Positions 51,249 through 62,616 of a stretch of DNA of 64,000 nt are shown one piece after another. Position numbers and translations under genes: made by a program. Origin of the DNA: Epiperipatus broadwayi (lineage: Eukaryota; Onychophora; Udeonychophora; Euonychophora; Peripatidae); the NCBI GenBank assembly GCA_028023455.1, contig JAQFVV010012423.1:2623273-2687272 (forward strand). Direction: 5' to 3'. Within the stretch, counting starts at the first letter, position 1. The number at the start of each line of letters is the position of its first letter. The notes under the pieces are model-generated. The model did no database searches. It saw nothing but the letters and a program-made list of their open reading frames with translations, and was not told where the DNA came from.

Positions 51249-52988
51249 TGTGACGACCACGTAAAGTCGTCGACACACATATATAGTTATTAATAAAATT
51301 AGAAAGTAATAAAGGTGAAATAAATTAGCTAATAATTTTTTTTTAAAAAAGAAGGAAGGCAAAGAAAGAAATTGAAATTCTAATGTCAAAATTACTGTGG
51401 TTTTTGTAATAGTAAGAGAAGGGGAGGGGGGGCTGCATAAATAGAGATATGCGACTCTTTCTCTCTTATAAGTCAAATGCTAGAAATTATTTTTGTTTAT
51501 TGTGGGAGAGGGGAAGTGGATGCATAAAAATAAACACGTTTCTTCTCTCTTTTAAAAAATATATTATAACAAATTAAAATAAATGTAAAACGTAAATGTG
51601 AAAAAAAAAAATGAATTAATTGAAAACTTTAAATAAAATAAATGTAATATGTGATATATAAAAAGAAACAATATGGCCGTAGGTGTGAAAGTCTGTTGGA
51701 CAAATTAAATTCCACGGACAAAGAAATGTTATCAATGGAAGATCTTTGCCTGATGTGTTAAATTAATTGGGACTTACATTCCAGCCACTAATTAAATAAA
51801 GAAACATAATGATAAGAATTGGTTGGAAATCTAAGTCTTAATTAAAAATTTTAAAAACAATGAACAAAGAAAGAGATTAATAAAATTACAATTTTGTCTG
51901 TCATTGCTAGTAGAGACTTTAGAGAAGCAACAGCTAAAAGAAATGGAAGAAGTGCGTGGCTACGTTAAAGGGATGTGGGTTCGGATTCAAGCTGTCTCAT
52001 CACTGACTCGCAATGTAAGATCTCTGCCTGACCTGCTAGAGGGATTGCCACTTCTGTAGCTGTCAATTGAAACTCAACTTAAAGAATCAACCAGCAAACT
52101 GGATGAAAATAACCCCACAAACTGAGGAAGTTAATGGAGAACCTAAGGAAGTAACAAGCCAAAACTGGAACGAAATTAACCCCACAATCTGAGGAAGTTA
52201 ATCAAGAGTGCTCGGGAGAAATACCCATGGGACAATTACGTAAGCCTAGGTAAAAGCATGCATGCATTTTCATTTATCTACTATTCATAACTAAATATAA
52301 AATTAATGATTCAATAAAATAGAACTATATCTACAGGACTTTAAGAACTTTAATATCTGATCTATTTTCATATGTTTATTATAGCCAAGTATTTATAAGT
52401 GTGTGTTTATTATTGTAATTATAATGTAATTTTTTATATAAAGTGTGAATATTAGTATTAAACATATTTGTCATTAAATTTCGTATCCTTGCTTTATTCT
52501 CCTATCACCAAGCTACGACAGGGGGGAAACTGTAAGTAGTGATTAAAGGGGCATACTGATTTGTTTAAGATATTCATGTGCTGCTTGTTCATGTGAAATC
52601 CCAATTCTAAAAAATAAATAGCAAGCGCTGGACATTCGTTAAGATTCTTTGAAATAGTTTGCGTTGTTCAGCAGCCGAGGGTATCTTGGTCAGAAAAAAT
52701 AACACCAAGATAATATGTACATATTGCCTTGGGGTTCGATCAAGGGTATAGATATGAAATTAAGTTTGTATCTGTATTAGCTCTCTGCTTGTATTGTAAC
52801 GGCGTTGGTTAAAATAATAAATAAGATAATAAAGAATCTAAGTTGTAAACAATAAATGGATAAAAATAAAAGTTATGAAAAGAATAAATGGATATAATAA
52901 ATAAGTATAATATAGAATAAAATAATCGAAATAAATATAGTTGAAGGTACAAATAATTAATCAACCGTACGAATAACCATTTCCGTTA

Positions 52989-52989
<1 letters not shown>
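51249..52989 (+). repeat. 3' LTR
   Basis: It begins TGTGACGACCAC and ends TTCCGTTAT, followed by the target duplication and an (AT)n tract. Differences from the 5' copy are mostly single transitions plus a short deletion near 51962. The minus frame 51476-51228 repeats the shadow frame of the 5' LTR. Confidence 0.88.

Positions 52990-52990
<1 letters not shown>

Positions 52991-53022
<32 letters not shown>
52991..53022. repeat. (AT)n tract after the LTR element
   Basis: CTATATAT... to 53022. Before insertion it directly followed X copy 3. Confidence 0.85.
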
Positions 53023-53025
<3 letters not shown>

Positions 53026-53728
53026 GTATTGATGCTTTAAATTGTGTACACATATAATTAACAGCTAGCTTCTGCATGAATATAACTTTGGGAATATAAT
53101 TTCATAATATTTGCAAAAAAATTATTTCATCCATTTTGTAATTTCTAAATGTAGAATATATTTTTATTAGTATTTTAATGATTTAAAAGATTATTAAAGC
53201 TTAAGATACAATTTTACAATTAAAATATTAAAACAAACTATGTTAAGTTAATTGCAAGAAGTATTGCTACAAGTTTATTTTTGTAATTTGACTACCTATA
53301 AGTGATCAACTTTTAGCATTTAGGTAAAAGTAAAAAATGACCAATTATAGCAAACTTATTTTAACCTCTGTACACTTACTGATCAGTAATAGAATGATTA
53401 ACAAGTAAACATTGTAAACTTTCATTTCAAAGCTTTTAAATTAAATAATTCTGATGATAACAATCTGAACTTGTAATCAAGGCAAGATCCTTAAACAACA
53501 AAGATGGTATCATCTTTATTTATGGACTTGTATATTTATATAGACACTAAAAATTGCAACTTGATCAATGAATATGAGATTAATAATGCAAATAAATTAA
53601 TCAGGCAAATATAACCTGTTCTGAAAATAGACTAATAAATTGTCAATTATAATTTTCAGATTCTGAAAACAGACTAATAAATAACATTTATAACCACCAA
53701 ATTCCACTTATAAAGTATATATTTATTA
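53023..53728. other. AT-rich non-coding stretch
   Basis: Nothing recognised. Confidence 0.5.
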
Positions 53729-53832
53729 AGATAATAAAGCCAATTACTCAAGGCTTTAATAGCTTAAGGGTTGATTGTTAACATCTACATTTACAAACAT
53801 ATTAAAGGTTTGAGTAATTGGCTTTATTATCT
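53729..53832. mobile_element. Small inverted-repeat element (MITE-like)
   Basis: Arms of 32 bases, starting AGATAATAAAGCCAATTACT at 53729 and ending in its inverse at 53832, match at about 30 of 32 positions around a 40-base centre. No coding capacity. Confidence 0.6.
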
Positions 53833-54852
53833 AGTAAATAATGCTGGGAAAAAAAGCATCAATACCTTTCAACTACTTCATATTTATTCTCACAAAAGGT
53901 TTTGATAGAAAAACAAGCAACATAAATAATCAATGTTTAATTTTACAAAATATCTAGCAAAATTAGGTTCTCTAAACTCTGTTGGTACTATCAAAAATAA
54001 ATAGTGACTACATATTGAGCTTTCATGCCAAATCAAATGCATTTATATTGCTAATACTATGTCAAGGACATTAAAAAAAATTAACAACTTACCACATGTA
54101 TTTCAAGGATATTATTGGTGATAGAGTATAATATAGAGCTACAAGTGAGAAAGATGTTAATTTTTTTTTTTTAGGAAAAAATTTAAACTTATAGCAAAAA
54201 TTTTTCTTTTTTTTTTTGCAGAAAAGAGTCATATATAGTATTACTATGATAAATGTGAGCATTTTTGTAGTTTGGAGACTGCATTGCAAAATCATCATAA
54301 AATTCAAGTTTAATTTTATTCTTCTTTATTTTATTTTTTTCTAGAAGTTAGGATGGCCATCTTTATTTGTTATTAAATTTATCAAATGCATAGATGGTAT
54401 GAAATTAAAGAGAAAGGATTATATCTTTTTTTTACATATATACCATACTGATTAATAATAGATCAAAAATGCTGTGTTGTTAAAAAAGTGAAATATTTTC
54501 TTTTTAACTATTAGTTATTACTAAAAAAATTAATAAAAAGGAAACAAATAAAAAATATTAATATTTTATTTAAAGTAATTAACTAATATCAATTAAAGCA
54601 AATAGCATAAAACATATAAGCAGAAAAGCATTAACCTGCTTTAACTTGTAAAATATAAAGTAATAATAATATTTGTGAAATAATTAAGAATCCTTTACAA
54701 ATAACACTCTGACTTATTCTTACTAACTTGAAATAACTACCTCTCATATGAATATAATCCACTAATGAAGTGAAATGTGAATCTGCTTTCATCTGGTCTC
54801 TATGATCTTACATAAATAGTTGATCAATCAATAATGTTTTATAGAGGCACAT
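53833..54852. other. AT-rich non-coding stretch
   Basis: No gene recognised; the minus frame 54307-54089 is compositionally trivial. Confidence 0.5.
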
Positions 54853-55011
54853 TATATATATAAAAGACATATTTTGCAGTTTTATATGTGTTAAAAATTT
54901 AAATATTGATATTCCCAGTGGATGACTTGTGTAATCAAGTCAAAACATCGGTATATCAATATTTAAATTTTTTAACATGGATGAACCTGCAAAATATGTC
55001 TTTTATATATG
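54853..55011. mobile_element. Hairpin MITE, family H, copy 2
   Basis: It shares the terminal ATATAAAAGACATATTTTGC and its inverse, and the central CCAGTGGATGACTTGTGT, with the copy at 18439-18621, but lies in the opposite orientation. About 24 bases of one inner arm are missing, so this copy folds less well. The frame 54906-55094 is a shadow. Confidence 0.68.
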
Positions 55012-55029
55012 CAACCCATGAAAATCTTC

Positions 55030-55035
55030 ATATCA

Positions 55036-55071
<36 letters not shown>
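55030..55071. repeat. (CA)n-(TA)n microsatellite
   Basis: CACACACACACA followed by TATATATATATA, directly before the SINE-like unit. Confidence 0.9.
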
Positions 55072-55073
55072 TG

Positions 55074-55155
55074 AAGCAGTCACTCTGTAGTTAGAGTGAG
55101 CTTCATGTTTTTCTACCTAAAGTAAACTACATGTACAAGGGTTCAAATCTAGCAA
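55074..55155 (+). repeat. Probable tRNA-derived SINE head
   Basis: An A-box-like TAGTTAGAGTG at about 55088 is followed at tRNA spacing by the B box GGGTTCAAATCT at 55139. The unit opens GCAGTCACTCTGTAG. No second copy of exactly this type was found. Confidence 0.42.
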
Positions 55156-55545
55156 TATTTAAATTACTAACAGTGCCATCATATATATGTAATTTTATAT
55201 ATATTACAAACCATTCTAATGAATATTTTATAATTTTTGATTCTGTTGTTGTGATATTTTCATACTTTTGAATATTTTAAGCTTGTGTTTTTATTGTAAA
55301 AGAGAATTTTTTTTATCACATAAAGTTTGTCATTTGTAAAAATTATTTGCATTTAATTTCACATTTGTAAAAATATAAAAGAAAGAAGTTATAACAAAGA
55401 TGGCAGGTTCAAATCAGCCCATTGTGAAGTTTTCTTTACTAATTAAATATTTTAAATGCTTGATTTTAATTAATCAAAATATGTCTCATCATAGTTTTAC
55501 TTTTATAATTTAAAGACTTTAATTAAAAGTTTTTGATAATGAAAG
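55156..55545. other. AT-rich non-coding stretch
   Basis: Nothing recognised. Confidence 0.5.
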
Positions 55546-55620
55546 AGATTTGAACCCCCCAAGTAGACTGAGGTATCAGTTCACTAGCTATGTAAAATTG
55601 TCGGTACTTACCTCTAAATA
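55546..55620 (-). repeat. Probable tRNA-derived SINE head
   Basis: On the minus strand an A-box-like TAGCTAGTGAACTG precedes the B box GGGTTCAAATCTC (inverse at about 55546-55558). It shares the B-box form with the unit at 55074, in opposite orientation. Confidence 0.42.
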
Positions 55621-56225
55621 CTAATTGTTTTTTTTATATATTTATATTTAACCTTTATTTGTAAGACCTCTCTATATACATAGTATATTTTCTATTAATA
55701 CTAACTATGATTTCACTTTATTCTGGCTTTATAAGTCCGTGCATTCTGATTAATATTTTTTCAATGTTTTTTTTTAGTAATATGCCAGTTCAGCTCAACC
55801 TCGAGAGTTTGAGATATAATTGTTTTTTTTTTTAAAAAGGAACAAAAGTAAAGTAAATTGTAATGATATGGATTTATTTATCATTCACTCCCTGTAAGAT
55901 TGAATATATATTACGTTAAAATAGACTTGCAGGCTTGATCATTCTAAAACTTTCTTGTTTAATTATTTTTTTATTTTTGTTCATGAAAGATCACAGTAAA
56001 AAATGAAGTGTTACTTACTGCCATCGCTAAATGGGCCAAGCAATTAAAAATTTTAATTTTATTTGAAGTGTATATGGGAAAGCATAATTAAGTAATCAAA
56101 TAAATAATTAATTAAATGTCTCATTTGATATTCATAACCTGATTCACTATTATACATATCATTATGCAGGGGAATTGAACCATTAAAGTTATTATATTAA
56201 ACACAATTTTGATTTTCATATATAT
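55621..56225. other. AT-rich non-coding stretch
   Basis: Nothing recognised. TGTAATGATATGG at 55859 resembles the X start, but similarity does not continue. Confidence 0.45.
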
Positions 56226-58460
56226 TTTACCAGTCGAAAAAGCACCACCACCTGAATGCAAGTCGGATCCAAATTCAGGTGGTTCAAACTGAATTCAAAC
56301 CCAACTCACCAGCTCAGATTAGTAGAAATCTAAATCGACAGCACAGTGCTAAGCGCCAAAAAACTAGCTCAATGGTTGGTGAGGATTAGAGACCTCTGAA
56401 CTGACATTAATATCAGATAATAAATTTTAAAGATAATTTTAAATCGAATCATATGTATATGTTTGGTTGCCAACACAGACAGTGAGCCTTAACATTAAAT
56501 AATTATCGAATAAGAGAATTAAGAACTAAGAAACCAAGTGTGTTTAGAAAATATTTAATAATAATAGTTTATTTTGTTTGGATTTTAAATAATGATTATA
56601 TTAATTAATTCTAGTCCTTAAACAAAGTTTATAATTATAATAAGAGTGGCAGTTCTTATTATATGCCAATGAGTATTACGCAATATTTGAAAGTCTATTT
56701 CTATGCCCCCAACAAGAAAACAAAGGCAGATAAAAGTATTCATTTATAAAGGACATTATTACTCTAATTTTATATGAAAGAATGTGAGATTTATTTTCAC
56801 ATTCGCAAATCCATTCATGAAGAGCAAGATACGTATTTAGGGCATAACGTTAACCTTTTATTAGAAAACTTATTTAATTAAATATATTGAGATAACTGAG
56901 AATTTGTTTGACTTTAATTGAAATCACTTCATCATGAATTACGAGCATCAGAGCAGGCTTTACTGGAACAGAGAGGTAATGGTGCTGACGAATTATGAGC
57001 TATAAAATGAAATTAAAAGACAATGGCTGGTCGATGATCTAAGTCCTATGGCAGCTTGCATTTTACAAGTCTTACTGCCCTTTAAGGAGAGGTGATTTAA
57101 AAGTAGTATGGTGCCTTGTATTTGACAAGTCTTATGCCCTTTAAGTAGATGTGGAACACGGGAGAGCCAGGCCGAGTCGTAACTATGAGCCTTTGGTGTT
57201 CCAAATATAACGTGAGTGGGGGAGGAAGTGCTCTCTCCCTCTATAATTAAAACACCAGAAATATCATCACTGACAAGCATGCAAAACGAACAATAGCCCT
57301 ATGCCAGCATCATTGAAGATGATGACTTGATAGCCACCGGTTGAAAAATAAAACCCAATTATAGAATGCTCTACGTGATGACTTGATCAAATTAATTAAA
57401 GTCAAATGAGCTTTAACTAAAACTATTTTAACGAATTATAAAATTATATTCATCATGCCCCAAATATCATGCCCTTCCTGAATATTAATAGACAGTGAAA
57501 AAAAAACAATCTGAATTAGAATGCGTTTAATTTATTCCTTTATCGACCCTTTCTCAAAAACATTTTAGCATTATATATGAATAAATACACATTGTTGAAT
57601 ACGAGAAAAAACATTTTAACATTATGTGGATATATAAACATTTGTAAATTAGGTAGGAGCTGGGGACATAGGTGAGAAATGGAGCTAATAATTTATTATA
57701 AAAAATAACAAACATTTAATAATTTCTTTCGACTCGATGATTGATAGAACTGTATAAATCTAGTTCTAATGGGCGAGAATTATTATCAGATTTAATATTA
57801 TATTATTTGCGTGAGGCAAATGGAACAAAGGGGCTCATCAAGTCGAAGGATTATTGGCATATAATTAAAAATAAACAACATTAATAAATCACACAATAAA
57901 TATATATAATATAATAAATGAACCGCCATCGTAAGAAGGGAAAGTTAAATTTAAAGACTAGAGATTGAGAGAATTACTAATTTAAAATAGCATAAATAAA
58001 AGTAAGTTTTACACAGAGATTATTACATTAAAGAATGAAAAGAGCTTTTAAAGGAAGTGTAAAGTAAAGTTTGAAACTGGCCAGAAAGTTTGAGGTTCAT
58101 TATGGAAACATATTACCCATTTCTTCTGGGGCTGGTTCTTAGTTTACACGTCCAGGTTGGTAAAATGTAGGCATACATTAGATTGATTACTTGAACAGCA
58201 TTTTATTGATTTTTCATGATTTTAGCAGCATGATTTGTCCAGAAAGAATTTAGCAGCTCCATTGAAGATTTTCAGGGGACTTCAGGACCGTAGCCAGATT
58301 CCTGAAGTTTTAGCCCTTCACCATGATCAAAACACTATTTGAATTTATGATTTAAAATGCATAGAGTTTACTGCACTTCTCTACAACAAAGATGGCCTTT
58401 TCCTCCAAACTTTTCAGAGCTATATATACTGTATTTGATGCCTTAGGGCTAGCGCTTCTT
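56226..58460. other. GC-raised region, probable unidentified repeat
   Basis: Islands of higher G+C at 56230-56400, 56940-57350 and 58080-58440 alternate with AT-rich DNA. There is no domain. The minus frame 57280-56993 (95 codons) covers an internal duplication and repeats KGHKTCQ / KGSKTCK accordingly; it is probably not coding. The island pattern resembles that at 34385-36400, and both regions end near an AAGATGGCCT stretch (36357, 58390), so they may be distant relatives. Confidence 0.35.
57043..57153. repeat. Tandem duplication, period about 60 bp
   Basis: 57043-57094 and 57102-57153 share (C/G)TATGG(C/T)..CTTG(C/T)ATTT, ACAAGTCTTA and TGCCCTTTAAG in order. Such duplications are common in retroelement U3 regions. 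Confidence 0.7.
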
Positions 58461-58975
58461 TCATTATCAATGTGACAAAATCTACTAGTTGTATTTAGAT
58501 ACATTCCTTCGACAAGGCTTTCAAACTCATTAACTTGAATAAATCAGAAAATGATTTTAATTAGGAAATCCTTACATTTTAAATACTTATCTTTTTTTTC
58601 TAATTAATAAAACTTAACCCATTGTTTTGGAAAGGGAGAATCTGAAAGCTTATCAAAAGAATGTAGCTTTTAATCATTAAAGTTTTAACAAATTATTTAA
58701 AGTAAAAACAAACATTCCCAATGCAATGAGACTTTCAAACAATTATATATATTTAAATATTTACAAATATATATGCACAATCCATGCAGTTGTTATATAT
58801 ATAAATTCATGAATAATTCTATCATGAATTTATTAATAGCATTGAACAATTTAAACTCAAACGAATTAATTTTAACCTACATTTATGAAATAAGTTTTTC
58901 TTTATGGAAATTAGAGAAGATTAAAGTTTTTCTTTATGAAAATTAGCATGGATTGAAGCCCCATTGCATCGGAAA
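58461..58975. other. AT-rich non-coding stretch
   Basis: Nothing recognised. Confidence 0.5.
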
Positions 58976-59021
58976 TTTAAGGTTAGTATTAGAGGTTGAA
59001 GTGGGTTTATGGCTAGATGTC

Positions 59022-59086
59022 CTGAAGCTAGGATCAAACTCAGATCTGACTGCTTCAGTATATTGTACTGCCAGCATAGTTTAACA
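59022..59086 (-). repeat. Possible tRNA-derived SINE head
   Basis: On the minus strand an A-box-like TGCTGGCAGTAC precedes a B-box-like GAGTTTGATCC at short tRNA spacing. Weak match only. Confidence 0.25.
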
Positions 59087-60432
59087 TTTACTTAGTATTT
59101 CAAATGCTTCGTCATTCAGGAATCTTCGAGAAGATGAAGTTTTCCCTCCTTTTTGAAATTGTTCTTAATCTGGGATTATACTCCTTGTGGAATGTGAGGC
59201 TAAGGTTTATGGATGTTCTATGGAAAAAATCATATGACAGCTCCCATATCACCAAACCTACCTCAACCTTCATACCATTTTGCCATATGTGAGAATGTAT
59301 GTCTTCTTCATGAAAATACATTCAATGACAAAACTATTTTTTGACCAGCTGGGCTTTTCCTACATATATGTTTAACCTTTCTATGTTAGTAGTAACAATA
59401 TCCATTCATTAAATTGTTTTGCTTGTTTTATCCCAGTAAGAAATAAGGGTATGAGAAATGTGAATCATTTTAGAAGTAGTATTGTATAGATTCCTGTAGT
59501 GTGCTTGGTTTAAAGCTGCCTACCCTTTTAAAATTAATGAACCATTTCTGTATACGTGTATATTTTTCATTCTCTAATAATAGTCAAAAGAAAATATATG
59601 TAAAAAATAAAATTAAAATAAATGGTTTATAACATTGAACATATGGCTCCTACTAATTTTAATCATTCATCGATCTTTCATTTCTTGCATAAAGAGAGTT
59701 TATTTTGGCAAAGTGAATTCATGCACATGACCTAAAGCAACATATTGTATAACTACTGTTAACACCAATTAAGAATTATTCAGTGTTAACATAATAAATC
59801 TAAATCTATTTAAAGTGAAATCGCTATATGTAGATATATGTTGTATTCATGCTAGTTTGATATTAAAACACATTAAAATTCCAATCCAGAGTTCGAATCT
59901 TTATTTTGGACAGTTTTTAGATATAAAAAGATTTTATGTAATTATTTATTATTATAATTTATATATCTTATTTGGAGATTCATCCTCAACAATCCTAGTT
60001 CGAGTCTGTGTCTGTGTACCGCTGTGTGATATCCAGTACAGTAGATTTTTTCCCCACAATATTTACGCCCATTCGCAGGGCTCTGATCAATGTCACGACC
60101 ATGAGAAAATTTATGCTTGAATAGATTAAAATATATATATATATGTATAAAAAAAGAATATGTATAAATTATGTATAAATCATTATATGTATGTTATATA
60201 TATAAATCAATTTCGCGTTTCTTTCTAAAAAAAAAAAAAGGGAAGAAAATATTTTTTCTCTCAGATATGGATGTATGGATGTTATGTGTTCATGTATGTA
60301 TATATTAATGTGTTTATACATAAATATAGTGTACTGTATATGTATGACAAATTTAAAGTTAAGAATATTGGAGGTATTTATAGAATACCATTTTGTGAAT
60401 ATTATTAAATATTATATGTGTGTTTATTGTAC
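59087..60432. other. Non-coding stretch
   Basis: Frames 59104-59292 plus, 59321-59112 minus and 59815-60120 plus have no recognised motif and overlap each other. A small GC-raised patch lies at 59990-60120. Confidence 0.4.
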
Positions 60433-60654
60433 TGTTGGCAGCTGTCTTATAAATGTGCCAACAGGAAGTGTTAAAAGTCATGTCATTGAACCAAATTGTA
60501 TTCGAACATGGATAATTGGGATATATAGAGAGAGTCAATTTTAGTATATTCATGGACTGTATCTCTGGGTATCATATATGTATAATACATATGTTTATCA
60601 AGTAATAACCATATTTTGTTCTAGTCTATTTCAGGTGTGGTAGTGCAACCAACA
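60433..60654 (+). repeat. Weak candidate for the 5' LTR of the Ty3/gypsy element
   Basis: TGTTGG opens and CCAACA closes a 222-bp interval, a 6-bp inverse pair with TG...CA borders, some 320 bases upstream of the gag ATG. CTTATAAATG at 60446 could be a TATA box. No primer site is evident after it, there is no poly-A signal, and the partner LTR is beyond the window. Confidence 0.25.
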
Positions 60655-60971
60655 GGTAATTTGAGCAAACCAAGTATAGTGGAATAAAATGAATCAGTGG
60701 TCCGCAATGAGTAGTCACAGATTAAAATAAATAGGAGCAGCATAAAGGGGGATAGTATAGATAAAGAAATGGGAGTTTGTGGTTGTGTAGGAATGAAGGC
60801 AGTTGAAGAGAGAGGGGAGAGATGTTCATTTTCAATATTATAAATAGAGAAAGTTTAAAAATCAAAAGCAAATTTATTAAGTCCATATCAGCAAAAAAAA
60901 ATTTGATCCACATTTTATTTTAACCAACATTTTGAATAAAAAATAAATAAATTGATTAACAGAATGAGAAC

Positions 60972-61480
60972 ATGAAGGATGAAAATCATCTAAATCTCAG
61001 ATCATCCTCAACAGCAGAGATCAGAGAAGAACAAAGAAACCTGGTGACTAAGGACCCCAACAACAACATTAATTACCAGAGATCATCACAGATGACATGG
61101 TTTGTGCATCTGCAGATTTTCAGTGGCGAGCCTTATACAAATCCACAGGAATATCTTGAGAGTCTTAAAGTATTGTTTTGTCTTAGCCAAGCCAATGAAA
61201 CTGAGTATGTGGCTATTACCAGCCACTATTTAAAAGCCACGGCCAAGGATTGATGGCAGTCGCTGCAAAAGCAGCCTGCAACATTTAAAAAATATAAGGC
61301 CATTCCGTTGCAAAATTTATGGGGAAAAGACTGTCAGGAGGGTATCCTACATACATTGATGACTGAGAAATACTAGGCTCATCATCCAGAAACTCTCACA
61401 CATTTTTTTTGCATCAGGTGGCCATATTTAAAACTCTCACCACATTTCCTTATTCCAATTTTCAAATCATTCATATCATC
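60972..61480 (+). pseudogene. Ty3/gypsy gag fragment
   Basis: From the ATG at 60972 the frame runs 93 codons. It contains FSGEPYTNPQEYLESLKVLF followed by a YLKATAKD block, the start of the retrotransposon Gag capsid domain as found in Ty3/gypsy elements. A TGA at 61251-61253 falls where the family normally has tryptophan; the same frame continues beyond it to a TAG at 61374-61376, then becomes unreadable. No zinc knuckle is seen before the protease. Gag would form the particle around element RNA; this copy cannot. Confidence 0.7.
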
Positions 61481-61489
61481 AGATGAGAC

Positions 61490-62201
61490 ATGCCTGTTTT
61501 GTTGCAGAGGATGATGCTCTGCAGTCAAATTTCAGATATAACAGAAATTACAAAATTTTTAACATCCCTTGACAATAGGATATTGAATCCAAGGACCACA
61601 GCACAGGTAAAAGAAGCTGACACTACGAGAAATCAAAAGGCAAGAGAAGACAAGGATCCAGAGCTTGGTCATCAATATGACAACCAAAAAGGAGAAAAAT
61701 TAATGTCAAGCAGCATCAGCCTGAGGAATATGATTATTCATGAGAAGAATGACCATGAAGAGAGAGAAATGATGATTGTATCACCTACAATAGGAGTACA
61801 GGTTGAATCCCAAAGTGTAAAGGCTTTATTAGATTCTGGAAGTCAGATATCTATAGTATCGTGGATATAGGTAAATACTCTCAAGAAAGACAACATCATC
61901 ATGCAACTCCTGACTCACCCTATTATGTTAATCCTAGCAAATGGAAAAAACTGTAAGAGCGAATTATCAGGTGTGGTTAGAGATTGGTTTTGGAAAAACT
62001 TACATAGGCCGCACATTCCTGATAATGTCAGGACTAATCTATGACATAGTACTAGGATCTGACTTTCTGCAACAACACCACTGCATCATTGATTATTCCA
62101 AAAGGACCTGTCAAATACACAATGAAAGTATCTATTTTGAAATCAATAATCAACATGTGGGAAAAAAACTTTTCTTATTCAGCCAGTTGATCCAGCCTTA
62201 A
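61490..62201 (+). pseudogene. Ty3/gypsy protease region, broken
   Basis: The frame 61490-61870 ends in a retropepsin start: ALLDSGSQISIVS, with the catalytic Asp at 61832-61834 in a DSG triad. A TAG follows at 61868-61870. Homology resumes in another frame at 61941-62201, with VLGSDFLQQHHCIIDY, the LG-DFL block that closes the protease fold, then a TAA at 62199-62201. Two breaks therefore lie within about 130 amino acids' worth of sequence. The retropepsin would cleave the Gag-Pol precursor. Assignment is by motif and by its place between gag and RT. Confidence 0.75.
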
Positions 62202-62254
62202 TTGCAACCAAGGTATGAGAGGCAGATCTTCAAGAACCTGGACACAGACTCCAT

Positions 62255-62616
62255 ATGAAGGAAATCTTGGAGGAGTACTCTCATGTATTTTCGAACACTC
62301 CTGGTAAGATCACAGGATATACTCACTGGATATGGGTCAAAGAGGAGTCCTATGCTCAATCCAAGACATATCAAATTCCCTTCCAGTATAAGGAAGAAGT
62401 AGAAATACAAATTACACAAATAATAGATTGGGACATCATCGATCGTAATTCATCCCCATACAATAACCCTCTTGTTGTGGTCAAGAAAAAGAATGGGAAC
62501 CTTCAGTTATGTCTTGATGCCCACCATCTTAATAGTATAACAATTTCTGAGAAAGACACAACCTCCACCCATACAGGAAATATTCATTCAGCTAGCTGGA
62601 AAAACTGTTTTACACC
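62255..62616 (+). pseudogene. Ty3/gypsy reverse transcriptase, N-terminal part
   Basis: The frame starting at 62255 carries the finger region: EEYSHVFSNTPGKITGYTHW, a YQIPFQYKEEVE stretch, and SSPYNNPLVVVKKKNGNLQL with the conserved SPY and VVKKK-G blocks. Near 62553 the reading shifts to another frame (a PPPIQEIF block), and near 62610 it shifts again, so the two frameshifts lie about 60 bases apart. The original frame stays open to 62752 but is nonsense beyond the first break. Confidence 0.8.

Larger units (their letters stand above)
47075..52989 (+). mobile_element. Young non-autonomous LTR retrotransposon, 5.9 kb
   Basis: Two direct LTRs (47075-48819 and 51249-52989) enclose 2.43 kb. ACTAT (or TACTAT, if the last base shifts) stands immediately before the first LTR (47070-47074) and after the second (52990-52994), giving a 5-6-bp target duplication. 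A tRNA-Pro-like primer site follows the 5' LTR, and a purine-rich tract precedes the 3' LTR. The interior has only a broken gag-like region; no protease, reverse transcriptase or integrase is recognisable. It would need proteins from another element. Hand alignment gives about 50 differences over 1.74 kb, so about 97% identity and a recent insertion. Confidence 0.88.

Noticed and set aside
56993-57280. 95-codon minus frame with an internal 20-codon repeat
   Set aside because: The repeat follows the DNA duplication; no start context, splice sites or motif supports translation.
59104-59321. Overlapping 62- and 69-codon frames on opposite strands
   Set aside because: Neither has a motif or splice context; overlap of two such frames is common by chance.
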